A stretch of DNA of 64,000 nucleotides, from contig CAYSHC010000010.1 in assembly GCA_964430855.1 (NCBI GenBank), forward strand, positions 4,346-68,345, given 5' to 3'. Within the stretch, counting starts at the first letter, position 1. Each line of letters begins with the position of its first letter. The position numbers were made by a program, and so were the translations under genes. Below are positions 20,621 to 29,229 of this stretch, one piece after another. The DNA is from JAEZDP01 sp964430855 (GTDB lineage: Bacteria > Acidobacteriota > Vicinamibacteria > Vicinamibacterales > Vicinamibacteraceae). The notes beneath the pieces are model-generated. The model made no database searches, was not told where the DNA came from, and was given only the letters and a program-made list of their open reading frames with translations.

Positions 20621-20634
20621 CCGCCCTGAGGCGG
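20621..20634. terminator. Small GC hairpin between convergent genes
   Basis: CCGCC-CTGA-GGCGG directly follows the FkbM methyltransferase stop, in the 58-base gap before the convergent FG-GAP gene ends. The stem has five G-C pairs and there is no T-tract, so terminator function is only possible. Confidence 0.25.
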
Positions 20635-20678
20635 AGCATACTCGCGCGCCGACGGACGGTTGTCGTGAGTGGTACGAC

Positions 20679-23600
20679 CTACTGGCGCTCCACCAGCCCG
20701 TTCCTGTGGATCCGCAGATACTGCCCGGGCAGCGCGTCGGCCGTCACTACCCCCCAGTCGAACCTCACCGAGACCCTGTGCAGTTCGTTCAGCGGCGTGC
20801 CCACGTACAGCGGGTACTGGTTGCGCGACAGGAAGCCCGACCCGCCGTCCACCACGCGCGTGTAGATCACGTCCGGCCGCGAATGCGGCGACACACGGAC
20901 GACCCGTCCGGTCTGGTTCCGCTCGCCGTTGTCGCCGAGCACCTCGACGATGATGGGCGGCGGGTAGACCACCGGTGACTGGTTGAACGCGTACGTCGCG
21001 GCGCCGTACAGCGGTCCCTCCTCCATGACCGCGCGCCTGTTGTAGATGTCGACGCGGCCGTCGCAGTCCATGTCGCCGAATGCCAACGAATCGCCCTGCC
21101 AGCCGTCGATGGACGACAGCTCGCGCTCGAAGCGATCGCCCAGATTCTTCATGATGACCGTCTCGCCCCCGCCGATGCCGCCCGCCATCACGAGGTCCTC
21201 GAGGCCGTCGCCGTTGATGTCGTAGGCGTTGAAGCCGAAGCTGCCCTCGTACAGGCCGGCCGGGTCCTGCGGCACCAGCACCTTCCGCCAGTGGAACCGG
21301 GTGCCGTCGAACTCGAGCAGCCGGGGGCCCGTGTCGGGATGGTGCAGGACGATGTCGAGCCGGCCGTCGTTGTTCCAGTCGATGAAGCGCACGCCTTCCT
21401 CGAAGAAGCCCGGTGTGCCCATGTCGGCGAAGAGGCCGAGGTCATCCTGGATCGGGGTGAATCGCATGTTGCCGTCGTTGCGGAACAGGTGGCTGCCGAC
21501 GTAGAAGTCGATCAGCCCGTCGCCGTCGAAGTCGGCCGCCTGGGCGCCTTCGACCTTGAGCGCAAACGGCCGGCCGCGCATGGCCACACCGGCGCTGTCG
21601 GCGATCTCGGTGAAGTGCCCCGTGCCGTCGTTCCGGAGCAGGTAGTTCTGCTCGTCCGGGCTGTTGTGCGTGTAGTTGGGGATGTAGATGTCGAGGTCGC
21701 CGTCGTTGTCGAAGTCGGCGACGAGCACGGTGTGCGCGAAGCCGGTGAGGTCGAGCGCCGTGAACGCCGGGTCCTCGACGAACGTGCCGTCGGGCTGGCC
21801 GAGGAAAAGCAGCGCCGGTCGGTTCGCCTCACGCGCCGCGTAGTGCACGGTGAGGACATCGTCGATGCCGTCGCCGTTGAAGTCGGCCACCCTGATGTCG
21901 CGCTGTGTGCCGTAGGAGTACAGGAGCAGCTTCCCGAGGCCCAATGCGTCGTAGTCGATGGGGCGGAGCGTGCCGTCCTCGTTCCGCTCCGTCCCGAACG
22001 GGATGGGGCAGAGCCCCGTGCCGCCGCCGAAGTCAGGGAACACGAGCCGCTGGAGGTAGTGCTCCGGCCCGAACACGATCGGCGTGCCCACGACGGTGAC
22101 GTCGATGTCGACGTATTCCACGACGTCGTCGTGGCGCCGGAGCACCGCCCTGAGGCGCCCGGTGCGGCTCGAGGCGTCAGGCTTGGCGTGGACCGTCAGC
22201 GTGCCGTCCGGGGCGACGGCCACCAGGAACGGCGCGTCGGCCGCGACGTCCACCGTAAGCGCCTCGCCGGCACCGAGCGTGCGTGTCAGGACCTCCAGCG
22301 TGCGGGCGCGGTGCTCGTCGACCGTCACGGGCGGCACCTGGAGCAGGCGGCTGGCGACGGGCGTCGCGAGCGCATTGTGCCCGCCCGACCACTCGAAGCC
22401 ATCGCTCGAGTAGCTGCTCGACTCGACCACGAGCGGAACGGGCGCCGAGCCGATGGCCTCGACGAAGATGGCGAACGAGCGCCGGAGCGACTCGGGAAAC
22501 TCGGCGCTGATCCACACGTTCTGCCTGCTGCCGGCAGGGACGGTCACCGTGCGGACGGCAGGTGCGCCTCCGTCCTCGAAGCCCAGCGTCACCCGCACCC
22601 GCGCGTCGTCCTCGCCGAGGTTCGTCAGGAGGACGAACGTGTCGTCGGCGCGCGCCGTCCTCGACTCGCCCGAGGCGATGGTCCAGCGCTGCGCGACGGT
22701 GGTCGCCCCGGATGCCACATGGCCGTCCCGCCAGGGCGCACCCGTGCCCGGAAACCACATCGCGCGCTCGGCGGCGACGGGCACGCCGTTGCGGGACGTC
22801 ACCTGCATGGCCACGGCCGTCGATGCCAGCTGCGGCGCGACGAGGTCGACCCAGATCGTGTAGCGGCTCTGCGGCTCGACCAGGACCGGCTGCTCGTGAC
22901 GCGAGCCATCGGGCAGCAGGTACGTGACCAGGACGTCGGATGGCAGCTGCGCCGGGTTGGCGAGGAGCAGGAAGAGGTCGAACCCCTCGCCCGTCGCGCC
23001 TTCCGCGAAGTACCAGTCGGTGCTGAGCGACGGCATGCCCGCCGCGGAATGGCCGCCGACGAGAGTCCCGTTGTCGACGAGATACTGCGCCCGCTCGGCG
23101 ACGATTGGCGCCGAGGCCTGGAACGTGGCGCTGAACTCGGCGGACGCGAGCGCCGGGTGCTCGTAGCGTGCCCAGACGGTCAGCCGCGCGCGCGGCTTGA
23201 GGACGTACTGCCGGATGACGGGCGGCAGCGGTGCCGGGCGCAGGTACGTGCCCTCGACGGTCACGTCCTCGTCGGTGGGGTTCGCGAGCAGGTAGAAGAG
23301 ATCGAAGGGCGGGATCGTGGCGCCCTCGGCGAAGTGCCAGCGCGTCGCGGGCGCCGCGATCGCGCGCTCGGCGTGCGAGCTCCTGACGGCGCCGTTCCAG
23401 CTCATGACGCGCTCGGCCGTGATCGGGCGGTCGCTGACGATTTCGAGGCCGAATGCGTCGGAGAGTCCCGCGATGTCGCGGGCATTGACGGTGACGCGTC
23501 CACGCGCCGGAACCGTCACGGTGCGGGTCACCACCGTGCCGATGTCGTTCAGGAAGTGCAGCTCCGCGATGGCGTCGCCGTCCTCGTCGGGGTTCGCCAG

Positions 23601-23750
23601 GGCGTACTGGGTGGTGAACATGCCCATCGCCCCCTCCGCGAAGTAGAGGCGGTGGCTGCTTTCGGCACCGACGCGCTGAACACCGACGCTGAAGGAGAAG
23701 AGGAGGGCGGCGCAGAGGGCGGCACCGCGGACGCTGCGACGAATAGGCAT
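20679..23750 (-). CDS. Secreted FG-GAP/ASPIC-UnbV protein with four N-terminal FAEG repeats
   Basis: 1023 residues. A signal peptide (residues 1 to about 29, hydrophobic core 10-25, ending VGA) is followed by four tandem units of about 108 residues starting near 35, 138, 246 and 355. Each opens with a FAEGAxG-like motif and contains an LLANP-like motif; the fourth is degenerate. From about 620 to 905 there are six calcium-loop FG-GAP motifs such as DFNGDGIDD (623), DFDNDGDLD (679), DFDGDGLID (740), DWNNDGRLD (791), DINGDGLED (844) and DMDCDGRVD (893). The C-terminus (935-1005) resembles ASPIC/UnbV. It is likely exported, perhaps a cell-surface beta-propeller. ATG 23750 has GAGG just upstream; a longer frame to 23843 lacks a signal peptide. 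Confidence 0.85.
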   Translation of the reverse strand: MPIRRSVRGAALCAALLFSFSVGVQRVGAESSHRLYFAEGAMGMFTTQYALANPDEDGDAIAELHFLNDIGTVVTRTVTVPARGRVTVNARDIAGLSDAFGLEIVSDRPITAERVMSWNGAVRSSHAERAIAAPATRWHFAEGATIPPFDLFYLLANPTDEDVTVEGTYLRPAPLPPVIRQYVLKPRARLTVWARYEHPALASAEFSATFQASAPIVAERAQYLVDNGTLVGGHSAAGMPSLSTDWYFAEGATGEGFDLFLLLANPAQLPSDVLVTYLLPDGSRHEQPVLVEPQSRYTIWVDLVAPQLASTAVAMQVTSRNGVPVAAERAMWFPGTGAPWRDGHVASGATTVAQRWTIASGESRTARADDTFVLLTNLGEDDARVRVTLGFEDGGAPAVRTVTVPAGSRQNVWISAEFPESLRRSFAIFVEAIGSAPVPLVVESSSYSSDGFEWSGGHNALATPVASRLLQVPPVTVDEHRARTLEVLTRTLGAGEALTVDVAADAPFLVAVAPDGTLTVHAKPDASSRTGRLRAVLRRHDDVVEYVDIDVTVVGTPIVFGPEHYLQRLVFPDFGGGTGLCPIPFGTERNEDGTLRPIDYDALGLGKLLLYSYGTQRDIRVADFNGDGIDDVLTVHYAAREANRPALLFLGQPDGTFVEDPAFTALDLTGFAHTVLVADFDNDGDLDIYIPNYTHNSPDEQNYLLRNDGTGHFTEIADSAGVAMRGRPFALKVEGAQAADFDGDGLIDFYVGSHLFRNDGNMRFTPIQDDLGLFADMGTPGFFEEGVRFIDWNNDGRLDIVLHHPDTGPRLLEFDGTRFHWRKVLVPQDPAGLYEGSFGFNAYDINGDGLEDLVMAGGIGGGETVIMKNLGDRFERELSSIDGWQGDSLAFGDMDCDGRVDIYNRRAVMEEGPLYGAATYAFNQSPVVYPPPIIVEVLGDNGERNQTGRVVRVSPHSRPDVIYTRVVDGGSGFLSRNQYPLYVGTPLNELHRVSVRFDWGVVTADALPGQYLRIHRNGLVERQ

Positions 23751-23822
23751 GACCTCGGGAAAACGCGCAATGACACGACAGTGCCGACCTGCGGCGGCAC
23801 GACAGACGTGGGCGCACGACGC

Positions 23823-23848
23823 GCGACACGCGACACGCGACACGCGAC
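23823..23848. repeat. Seven-base tandem repeat (GCGACAC)
   Basis: Three exact copies of GCGACAC plus a partial fourth, in the 173-base gap between the FG-GAP gene and the epimerase gene. On the coding (minus) strand it lies about 75-100 bases upstream of the FG-GAP start codon, so it would be in its leader or promoter region. Confidence 0.8.
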
Positions 23849-23923
23849 GATAGCATGCCCCGATTCAGACGCGCGACCGCGCCCTGTCCGGCCGTCAGGC
23901 CGCCTGGCCGTGGCGCCCGACGC

Positions 23924-24883
23924 TCAGGAGCGCATGTACTCGATCACGGAGGCCAGGATCTCGTCGAGGTTCACGCGCGGCTCGTAGCCGACAAGCGCAC
24001 GGATCTTCGAGATGTCGGGCACGCGCCGCGGCATGTCCTCGAACCCCGATTCGTACGCCTGCTCGTAGGGGACGAGCTGGATCTCCGACGTGCTGCCGGT
24101 CATCGCCTTGATCTTCTCGGCGAGGGCCAGGATGGTGATCTCCTCGCCGTTGCCGATGTTGAACACCTGGCCGACGGCCCGCGGCTCGGCGGCGAGCGCG
24201 ACGAGCGCGCGCACGACGTCGCCGACGTACGTGAAGCTGCGCGACTGGCTGCCGTCGCCGTGCACCGTGATCGGGTGGCCCAGCAGCGCCTGGCGGACGA
24301 AGTTCGGGATCACCATCCCGTACTGCCCGGACTGCCGCGGCCCCACCGTGTTGAAGAGCCGCACGATGATGACGGGCAGCTTCTTCTCCTTGTGGTACGC
24401 GAGCGCGAGGAACTCGTCGATGGCCTTGCTGCACGCGTAGGCCCACCGGTGCTTGTGCGTCGGTCCCATGACGAGGTCCTGCTCCTCGTCGAACGGCACG
24501 TTGGCGCTCTTGCCGTAGACCTCCGAGGTCGAGGCGAGCACCACGAGCTTCTTCTTCTTGTTGGCCTGCCGCAGCACGACCTCGGTGCCGTGCACGTTCG
24601 TCTCGATGGTCGAGACGGGCTCCTCGACGATCTTCCTCACGCCGACGGCTGCCGCCAGGTGGAAGACGACGTCGGCGGCGTCGACGAGCTCGGCAAGGAG
24701 CGGCTCGTTGTGCACGCTCTCGATGACGTAGCGGAAGCGCGGGTGCGCCTTGAGATGCGCGATGTTCTGGATCGAGCCGGTCGAGAGGTCGTCGATGATC
24801 TGGACGGAGTGGCCGTCGGCCAGCAGGGCATCCGAGAGGTGTGAGCCGATGAACCCGGCGCCGCCGGTGATGAGCGCGTGCAT
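23924..24883 (-). CDS. NAD-dependent epimerase/dehydratase (extended SDR)
   Basis: 319 residues. The NAD loop is ITGGAGFIGSHL at residues 4-15. The catalytic part is ASTSEVYGKSA, then WAYACSKAIDEFLA (Tyr-x3-Lys). FNTVGPRQSGQYGMVIPNF and GDGSQSRSFTYV are typical of the UDP-glucuronate decarboxylase/GalE branch. ATG 24883 was chosen because the NAD-binding strand begins at once. An upstream in-frame ATG at 24940 would add 19 residues without family support. It follows the DUF3108 gene by 23 bases and is probably in the same operon. Confidence 0.82.
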   Translation of the reverse strand: MHALITGGAGFIGSHLSDALLADGHSVQIIDDLSTGSIQNIAHLKAHPRFRYVIESVHNEPLLAELVDAADVVFHLAAAVGVRKIVEEPVSTIETNVHGTEVVLRQANKKKKLVVLASTSEVYGKSANVPFDEEQDLVMGPTHKHRWAYACSKAIDEFLALAYHKEKKLPVIIVRLFNTVGPRQSGQYGMVIPNFVRQALLGHPITVHGDGSQSRSFTYVGDVVRALVALAAEPRAVGQVFNIGNGEEITILALAEKIKAMTGSTSEIQLVPYEQAYESGFEDMPRRVPDISKIRALVGYEPRVNLDEILASVIEYMRS

Positions 24884-24906
24884 ATGGGAGTCGCTTGCGT
24901 GGTCCG

Positions 24907-25773
24907 TCAGTGCGCCTCGAGGGCGTCGTGCCGCCGGCAATCATCGCACGACACCGGGGCGGCAGGCGCCACGGCCGCCTGGCGGGACTCGTCGGCGAGC
25001 GTGAGGACGAACGCCCCCACCGGCAGGGTCGCCTGGAGCTTCACCGGCACGCGACGCGCATCGTCGGAGATCCAGATCGCCAGGCCCTCGCCGAACGGCT
25101 GGCCCTGCCCGTCGCGCACCGTGGGCTCGATCCGCCAGGCGGTGACGTCACCCGTGCCGACGCGCAGCGGCTCGCGTCCGACCACCCGCGCCGCGACGGT
25201 GTAGATCTCGCCGGAGTCGGCCACGGCGAAGCGCGTCGTGCTGCCCTCGGCCAGCGGCATGGCGCGGAGCGCATAGATGGCCGACAGCGCGTCATGGGTC
25301 GTCCCCGGCAGCCGCTGCTCCTCGCGCACGGTCGTGCTCGTCGTGACGTGATAGGTCGCGCGCCGCCGGCGGTGGTCGAAGAGGATCTCCTTCATGCGCT
25401 GCCGGGCACCCTCGCGGCTGTAGATCGAGCCGCGCTGGGGCAACAACGTCCGCGTCTCGAGCAGCGTGTCGGCCTTGTAGTAGAGGGTGTACATCCGGGC
25501 CAGCAGCGGCGTCGGCGTGCCCTCCGCGACGATGTACCAGGCGGTGGAGTCGTAGGAGGGCCGTCGCTCGCGGACCGTCACCGTGGCGGTGCCGGCCGTG
25601 ACCAGCCCTGACCACGTGACGTCGTAGGCAAGCCGTTCGCCCACGGCGAAGGGCACCGGGTGGTCGCGCTCGCCACGGTCGGCCGGCCGCTGCGCAGCCA
25701 GCGTCGTCAGGGCCATGCCGACCACCAGCACCATCAGGACAGCCGTCTCGATGCGTCGGCGTGCGGGTCTCAT
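24907..25773 (-). CDS. DUF3108 domain protein, periplasmic
   Basis: 288 residues. A signal peptide (1 to about 27, RRR followed by a hydrophobic run, ending LAA) is followed by a DUF3108-like domain. FAVGERLAYDVTWSGLVTAGTA opens the fold in abbreviated form (VGERLAYDVTW), and YTLYYKADTLLET and IWISDDARRVPVKLQ follow. The function of the family is unknown. The C-terminal SCDDCRRH could bind metal or form a disulfide. ATG 25773 has GGAGG six bases upstream and shares its A with the upstream TGA stop (TGATG), so it is translationally coupled to the glycosyltransferase gene. Confidence 0.8.
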   Translation of the reverse strand: MRPARRRIETAVLMVLVVGMALTTLAAQRPADRGERDHPVPFAVGERLAYDVTWSGLVTAGTATVTVRERRPSYDSTAWYIVAEGTPTPLLARMYTLYYKADTLLETRTLLPQRGSIYSREGARQRMKEILFDHRRRRATYHVTTSTTVREEQRLPGTTHDALSAIYALRAMPLAEGSTTRFAVADSGEIYTVAARVVGREPLRVGTGDVTAWRIEPTVRDGQGQPFGEGLAIWISDDARRVPVKLQATLPVGAFVLTLADESRQAAVAPAAPVSCDDCRRHDALEAH

Positions 25774-26921
25774 CACGTGCCTCCATGCCTCTGTTCGTCC
25801 GCCGCTCCCAAGCTCGTCCCGTGCGAGATCCGCTTGCCGGCCACATCGAAATAGACGGCCTCCGTGAGGCGGGCGGTCGCATCCCAGGTGAAGGCGGCAC
25901 TGCGTATCGTGCCGAGCCGGCGCAGGCGCGCCGCGAGCGGCGTGTCATGGACGAGTCGGACGATGGCGTCGGCAATCGCCGGCACGTCGGTCGGGTCGAC
26001 GAGGACCGCGGCGTCCCCGGCCACCTCCGGCATCGAGCCTCGGCTGGACGTCACGACGGGCGTACCGGCAGCCATGGCCTCCACGATGGGGAGCCCGAAC
26101 CCTTCCCAGAGCGAGACGTACGCCAGGCAGGACGCGCCGGCGTACAGGCCGGGAAGATCGGCACTCCGGACCACGGACAGCCAGCGGATCGGGCGCGGCA
26201 GGCCCAGCGCGGCGGCGGAGGCATCCAGCCGCGCCTGCGCGCTGGCGGCAGGGCCGGCGATGACGAGGTCGAGGTCGTCGAGGCGGCGCTCCGAGGCCTT
26301 CGCCGCGACCAGCCGCCGGAGGTTCTTGCGCGGCGCGTCGGCGCCCACGTACAGCACGTAGGGCCTGTCGAGCCCGTGGGCGCGTCGCACCCGGGCGACG
26401 TCGCCGGCCGTGGCCTGGCGGAACGTGTCGGCGACGCCGAGCGGCACGACGCGGATGCGCGACGCGTCGACGCGGTAGTGCTCGACGATGTCGTCGGCGG
26501 CGGCTTGCGAGGGCACCAGCAGCGCGTCGGCGCGCCGGGCCGCGCGCACGGAGAAGGCGCGGTGGAAGATGTGCTCGGCAGGATTCCTGCGCGCCGGCAT
26601 CGTCACCGCCGTGGCATCGTGCACCGTCATGACGACGGGGCAGCCGACGCGGAGCGGACCGATCGGCGCTGTCGCATGCACGAGGTCGACGCCGTCACGC
26701 CGCGCCCGTCGCGCGCAGCCAGTCACCAGCCAGGCCGTGAGGCGCGCGCCATTGCCCAGCCTGCGCCAGGGGCTCGTCGTCGCGGGGCCCGTCGCGCGTT
26801 CCCAGCGGTGGAGACCCACGACGTGCCGGCTGGCGAGCGCGGCCTCGAGGTGCCTCGCGTAGACGCCGACGCCGGTGCCCACGCGGTTGGAGAACGTCAC
26901 GTCGTAGCCGACGCGTATCAC
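25773..26921 (-). CDS. Family 4 glycosyltransferase (GtfA/mannosyltransferase-like)
   Basis: 382 residues. It begins VIRVGYDVTFSNRVGTGVGVY and continues with HDATAVTMPARRNP. The donor domain has YVLYVGADAPRKNLRRLV and SLWEGFGLPIVEAMAAGTPVV, with PEVAGDAAVLVDP; these are strong GT4 signatures of the WbaZ-like mannosyltransferase group. The real start is GTG at 26921, which overlaps the upstream methyltransferase stop (GTGA). The open frame back to 27383 is shadow. Confidence 0.87.
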   Translation of the reverse strand: MIRVGYDVTFSNRVGTGVGVYARHLEAALASRHVVGLHRWERATGPATTSPWRRLGNGARLTAWLVTGCARRARRDGVDLVHATAPIGPLRVGCPVVMTVHDATAVTMPARRNPAEHIFHRAFSVRAARRADALLVPSQAAADDIVEHYRVDASRIRVVPLGVADTFRQATAGDVARVRRAHGLDRPYVLYVGADAPRKNLRRLVAAKASERRLDDLDLVIAGPAASAQARLDASAAALGLPRPIRWLSVVRSADLPGLYAGASCLAYVSLWEGFGLPIVEAMAAGTPVVTSSRGSMPEVAGDAAVLVDPTDVPAIADAIVRLVHDTPLAARLRRLGTIRSAAFTWDATARLTEAVYFDVAGKRISHGTSLGAADEQRHGGT

Positions 26922-28435
26922 GGCTTCCTGGCGATCACCGCGTAGTCGAGATAGGTGAAGAGCAGGCTGTTGAGCTTGTCGACGTTCGCGTTGAGCGTGT
27001 AGTGCATCGCCTCGCCTCCGGCGACGTGCTGGAGCTTCTGCGACTCGGGGTAGGGCGCGCTGAAGCGGACGTCGACCTCCGGGAACCCGCTCGCGCGCAC
27101 GAAGTACGACAGCGTGTCGGGGTGCAGCGGCCGCACGTGCGTGATGTCGAGCACGTAGCTCTGGAAGAACGCGAACCAGCACGAGACGTTGATGGTCTCG
27201 AGGACGAGCAGGCCGCCGGGCCGCAGCGCATGGTACGCCGCCTGGAGCAGCGCCACGAGATACTCGGGCTGGAGGTGCTCGACGACCTGCGCGGCGAAGA
27301 TGCCGCCCAGCGAGGCGTCGGGCTGCCCGCGCAGGTAGCCGAGCGCGTCGCCCTCGTGCGCGTCGAGGCCGCGCTGCCGGCACACTTCGACCATCTCGTG
27401 GTTGATGTCGAGCCCGCGCGCCCTGATGCCCGCGTGCTTCAGCAGGTCGAGGAACTCGCCGCGGCCGCAGCCGATGTCGAGCACGTCCTGCTGGCCCTCG
27501 AAGAGGGGGACGTACTCGAGCAGGCGCTGCCGAATCGCCTCGGGTGAGCCCCGGAAGCGGTCCTCGAAGCCCACGTACTTGTACGAGTCGATCGCCCCGG
27601 TCGCGAACGACTCCGGTTGGGTCGGCCCCCCGGGCCGGGCGTCGGTGGGCGTGCTGGCTGGGGTGACGTTGTCGGGACGGCTCGGAGAGCCGTCCCTACC
27701 GTGGCCGACCCTGCGGCGTTCCAGTTCGCGTTGCAGCGTCTGCGTCGCGCGGGACACGACGGCCACCGACTGGGCGAGCTGCTCGTGGGCCGCGTCGAGC
27801 GCCCTGACCCGCGCCTCGAAGCGCTTCTCGCGCGTGCCGAGGATCTCGAGACGCCGGTTCAGCTCGTCCCCCACGCCGCTGATGGCGCCTCCCGGGCCCA
27901 CGGTGCGATGGTGCAGCGTGTCGACGGCCTCGGCGATGTCCTCGACGCGGCGCGTGGCCAGGGCGTTGAACTCGTAGTCCTTCGTGTCGATGAACGGCGT
28001 GAGCTTCTGGAGGTACTGGATCAGCGCGGAGTGGAACGTGGCCAGGGCCTCGCGCTCGATGCGCATGGCCTCGATCATCGCGACGGCGCTCTCCCGCGCG
28101 GCACGCTGCACGGGCACGTTGCGATTGACGTGATCGACGAGCGACGCGTTGAACGCCTGCTGGCGCGCGAAGACCGGCTCGAGCACCGACCAGACGAGCC
28201 TGATGATCCGCCCCTTGATGCCGCCGGGCAGCTGCACGCCCGCCAGCAGGTCGTACCGCTCGTTGAGCGGCGTGACCTGCGTCTCGTCGGGGCCCGGCGG
28301 CGGGTGCGGCAGCTCCGGCGGACGCGGCAGCGCGGCGTCGAGCGCCGTCAGCGCGGCGTTGTACGCGGCATCGGCGGCTTCGCGCGCGGCCTTCAGGGTC
28401 GCGAGGTCTTCCTTGGTGATCGTCCGCGTCGCCAC
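26918..28435 (-). CDS. Coiled-coil methyltransferase (class I, SAM-dependent)
   Basis: 505 residues. Residues 1-240 are mainly helical and coiled-coil-like (KAAREAADAAYNAALTALDAA, ARVRALDAAHEQLAQSVAVV). The catalytic domain from about 290 has motif I VLDIGCGRGEFLDLL (near 318), LDINHEMVEVCRQRG and IFAAQVVEHLQPE. A linker at about 245-290 rich in Pro, Thr and Ser joins them, and within it GRDGSPSRP is encoded by the palindromic element at 27673-27700. The architecture resembles methyltransferases that cap or control O-antigen chain length (WbdD-like idea), but no kinase domain is seen. It is followed by a GTGA-coupled GT4 gene. Confidence 0.83.
   Translation of the reverse strand: MATRTITKEDLATLKAAREAADAAYNAALTALDAALPRPPELPHPPPGPDETQVTPLNERYDLLAGVQLPGGIKGRIIRLVWSVLEPVFARQQAFNASLVDHVNRNVPVQRAARESAVAMIEAMRIEREALATFHSALIQYLQKLTPFIDTKDYEFNALATRRVEDIAEAVDTLHHRTVGPGGAISGVGDELNRRLEILGTREKRFEARVRALDAAHEQLAQSVAVVSRATQTLQRELERRRVGHGRDGSPSRPDNVTPASTPTDARPGGPTQPESFATGAIDSYKYVGFEDRFRGSPEAIRQRLLEYVPLFEGQQDVLDIGCGRGEFLDLLKHAGIRARGLDINHEMVEVCRQRGLDAHEGDALGYLRGQPDASLGGIFAAQVVEHLQPEYLVALLQAAYHALRPGGLLVLETINVSCWFAFFQSYVLDITHVRPLHPDTLSYFVRASGFPEVDVRFSAPYPESQKLQHVAGGEAMHYTLNANVDKLNSLLFTYLDYAVIARKP
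27673..27700 (-). repeat. Palindromic element, in frame inside the methyltransferase gene
   Basis: GGGACGGCTC (27674-27683), loop GGA, then GAGCCGTCCC (27687-27696): perfect 10-base arms, followed by TACC. The same arms and the GGTA/TACC flank occur at 56085-56110 and 56267-56292. On the minus strand it encodes about nine linker residues without breaking the frame. Confidence 0.9.
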
Positions 28436-28440
28436 GCGTC

Positions 28441-29229
28441 TCAGGCCCTCGATGCCGCCTGGTGGATCGTGCCGGTCAGCGGACTGCTGGCCGATGCGTA
28501 ACGCTTCTTCGGGATGCGCCCGGCCAGATAGGCGAGGCGGCCGGCCTGCACCGCGTACTTCATCGCCTCGGCCATGGCGACCGGGTTCTCGGCCCCGGCG
28601 ATGGCCGAGTTCAGCAGCACGCCATCCGCGCCCAGCTCCATCGCGATCGCGGCATCAGAGGCCGTGCCGACGCCCGCGTCGACGATGACGGGCACGCGCA
28701 CGAGCTCCTTGATGATGGCGATGTTGTTCGGGTTCTGGATGCCCAGCCCCGATCCGATCGGGGCGCCGAGCGGCATCACCGCCGCCGCGCCGGCGTCCTC
28801 GAGCTTGAGACACACCACGGGGTCGTCGGTGGTATAGGGCAGCACCACGAAGCCTTCGGCAACCAGCACCTTCGTGGCCTCGATGAGCGCGGGGTTGTCG
28901 GGGAAGAGCGTGCGCTCGTCGCCGATCACCTCGAGCTTGACCCAGTTGGACAATCCCGCTTCGCGCGCGAGCCGCGCCGTGCGGATGGCGTCCTCCGCCG
29001 TGTAGCAGCCGGCGGTGTTCGGCAGGATGAACAGGCCTTCGTCGATGTAGTCGAGCAGCGACTCGCCGCTGGTGTCGTTGAGGTCGACGCGCCGCACCGC
29101 CACGGTCACTACCTCGGTGCCGGAGGCGGCGTGGCACTTGGCCATCACCTGGTGCGACGGGTACTTGCCGGTGCCGACGAAGAGGCGCGAGGTGAAGGTG
29201 CGGTCGGCGATGGTGAGGGTGTCAGACAT
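28441..29229 (-). CDS. thiG: Thiazole synthase
   Basis: 262 residues, the full family length. It makes the thiazole phosphate of thiamin from deoxyxylulose phosphate, dehydroglycine and ThiS thiocarboxylate. Motifs are FTSRLFVGTGKY, TVAVRRVDL, the Schiff-base Lys in NWVKLEVIGD (Lys98), VLPYTTDDPVV, PLGAPIGSGLGI and VDAGVGTASDAA. It overlaps the upstream membrane-protein gene by 8 bases and sits 5 bases before the methyltransferase gene, so it is embedded in a polysaccharide operon. Its partner thiS is at 35760-35966, about 6.5 kb upstream in the same run. Confidence 0.97.
   Translation of the reverse strand: MSDTLTIADRTFTSRLFVGTGKYPSHQVMAKCHAASGTEVVTVAVRRVDLNDTSGESLLDYIDEGLFILPNTAGCYTAEDAIRTARLAREAGLSNWVKLEVIGDERTLFPDNPALIEATKVLVAEGFVVLPYTTDDPVVCLKLEDAGAAAVMPLGAPIGSGLGIQNPNNIAIIKELVRVPVIVDAGVGTASDAAIAMELGADGVLLNSAIAGAENPVAMAEAMKYAVQAGRLAYLAGRIPKKRYASASSPLTGTIHQAASRA

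Noticed and set aside
21291..23987. 898-codon open frame on the plus strand
   Set aside because: Mirror frame of the FG-GAP gene; the composition is Arg/Val/Asp/Glu-rich without domains, whereas the minus strand has a signal peptide and clear repeats.
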